Below, piece after piece: positions 4,573-5,333 of a stretch of 5,333 bases of DNA; the first letter of the stretch is position 1, and each line of letters begins with the position of its first letter. The stretch is from contig PCVT01000118.1 of assembly GCA_002787075.1 (NCBI GenBank), positions 1 through 5,333 of the forward strand, in the 5' to 3' direction. Source of the DNA: Parcubacteria group bacterium CG11_big_fil_rev_8_21_14_0_20_41_14 (lineage in GTDB: Bacteria > Patescibacteriota > Patescibacteriia > UBA2169). The notes below the pieces were generated by a model, which worked only from the letters and a program-made list of their open reading frames with translations, ran no database searches and was not told the DNA's origin. Position numbers and translations under genes: made by a program.

Positions 4573-5333
4573 ATGAGGCCGAATAATTGGTTAGTGAATT
4601 TATTGATCGCTTTTGTTGCGTTGTTCTTTTTGGCACTAATTTTGGAAATTGTATTTCGTTTGCCACAAATTGTGCAAAAAACAGGGGGCAACCAGCCGGA
4701 GTTTAAAAAGTGGCAAGACTACGTTTCCAGCCACGAATTTAACAGTTTGGGTTTTCGCGACCGGGAGCATTCGCTTGATAAGCCCAAAGGGACTTACCGG
4801 ATTTTAGTTTTGGGCGACTCGATCGTTTACGGTCAAATGGTTGACTATGACAAAATATTTTCCGTGGTATTGGAGCAAAGATTAAGCCAGTTAGGCCGGT
4901 TGCCGGTGGAGGTAATCAGCATGGGCCATATGGGTTGGAATACGGCCGAGCAATTGCAGGCTTTTGCCGAAAAAGGGGTTAAATTTGATCCGGATTTAGT
5001 CATTGTCGGTTTTGTCTTAAACGATCCGCAAATTAAAGACAATCCGGTCGGCGACGAACTTCAGGATCCGGAAAGACCGATTCTGCCATTTTTGACTGTG
5101 GATAAATGGTTGAACCAAAAATCAAAGCTCTACTCATTTGTACGTTTTCGCTATAATCGGTTTTTAGAAAAAGCCGGCAGAAAGGGCGACTATACTGTTT
5201 GGCAGAGGAATTTATATCAACCTGATGCCCGTAATTTTAAAGCCTTCACCGCTGCTCTGGCACAAATTAAAGAACTGGCCATGAAGCAGGGATCCCCGGT
5301 TTTATTAGTGTCTTTGAATTTTTACCCTAACTG
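4573..5333 (+). CDS. Membrane-anchored SGNH/GDSL hydrolase-like protein; C-terminus outside window
   Basis: Open from the ATG at 4573 to the right edge, 253 residues visible. A short N-terminus is followed by a hydrophobic segment at about 7-27 (LVNLLIAFVALFFLALILEI), a likely uncleaved anchor that would leave the rest outside the cytoplasm. The SGNH core follows: block I ILVLGDSIVYG (77-87) with nucleophile Ser83, block II SMGHMGWNT (116-124) with Gly118 or Gly121, and block III VGFVLNDP (145-152) with Asn150. The last block, with the catalytic Asp and His, must lie beyond the window. Family members are esterases or acyltransferases; beside glycan genes the likely role is to remove or transfer acetyl or other acyl groups on the surface polymer, but this is inference. 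Alternatives include a lipase/acyl-hydrolase or an inactive relative. It is divergent from the methyltransferase across a 26-base gap. Confidence 0.85.
   Translation, partial: MRPNNWLVNLLIAFVALFFLALILEIVFRLPQIVQKTGGNQPEFKKWQDYVSSHEFNSLGFRDREHSLDKPKGTYRILVLGDSIVYGQMVDYDKIFSVVLEQRLSQLGRLPVEVISMGHMGWNTAEQLQAFAEKGVKFDPDLVIVGFVLNDPQIKDNPVGDELQDPERPILPFLTVDKWLNQKSKLYSFVRFRYNRFLEKAGRKGDYTVWQRNLYQPDARNFKAFTAALAQIKELAMKQGSPVLLVSLNFYPN

Noticed and set aside
4547..4666. N-terminal extension of the methyltransferase from an ATG at 4666
   Set aside because: The extra 40 residues are antisense to the SGNH membrane anchor, and the CxxC zinc-ribbon normally lies at the N-terminus, which the ATG at 4546 provides.
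4845..5042. 65-residue minus-strand frame
   Set aside because: Antisense to the SGNH catalytic blocks; no independent support.
1..5333. Many GGCCGG/CCGGCC-type hexamers across the window as a possible repeat family or uptake signal
   Set aside because: They fall in coding sequence where Ala, Gly, Arg and Pro codons explain them, on both strands and without regular spacing; a genome-wide count would be needed to claim more.
1..5333. CRISPR arrays, tRNA or rRNA genes, insertion sequences and riboswitches
   Set aside because: Nearly every base is assigned to a coding frame and I saw no spaced direct repeats, transposase motifs, cloverleaf pattern or long leader.

Overview
This 5.3 kb window is a gene-dense piece of a bacterial surface-polysaccharide locus. 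It holds six protein genes and almost no non-coding DNA: the only two intergenic gaps with divergent genes are 25 and 26 bases long. The standard bacterial code fits, because TGA is a true stop in two genes. The combination of tightly packed genes, weak or absent Shine-Dalgarno sequences, promoter -10 boxes sitting 6-10 bases from start codons, and a short Wzm/Wzt exporter beside AsnB, glycosyltransferase and methyltransferase genes would suit a small-genome bacterium such as a member of the Patescibacteria/CPR (Microgenomates-like). That placement is an inference from style, not from any marker gene.

Layout from left to right. An asparagine synthetase B gene (minus strand, C-terminal part beyond the left edge) is divergent from a two-gene ABC exporter: a Wzm-like membrane permease and, 4 bases later, a Wzt-like ATPase without the C-terminal carbohydrate-binding domain. 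The ATPase runs tail to tail into a minus-strand pair, overlapping it by 45 bases: a GT4-type glycosyltransferase and, upstream of it with an ATGA overlap, a class I SAM methyltransferase carrying an N-terminal zinc-ribbon. Divergent from the methyltransferase is a membrane-anchored SGNH/GDSL hydrolase that runs off the right edge.

Together the genes suggest assembly, modification and export of a lipid-linked surface glycan. The glycosyltransferase would build it, the methyltransferase could methylate it (or a related small molecule), the ABC pair would flip it across the membrane, and the SGNH protein could add or remove acyl groups on the outer face. AsnB may be ordinary asparagine synthesis or may amidate a carboxylated sugar, as AsnB-like proteins in O-antigen loci do.

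The most interesting structural signal is in the two divergent gaps. Each carries a pair of overlapping -10-like boxes, one per strand, placed so that transcripts would start at or within a few bases of the start codons. This looks like compact bidirectional promoters giving leaderless mRNAs. I see no RNA genes, CRISPR arrays, insertion sequences or attachment sites.
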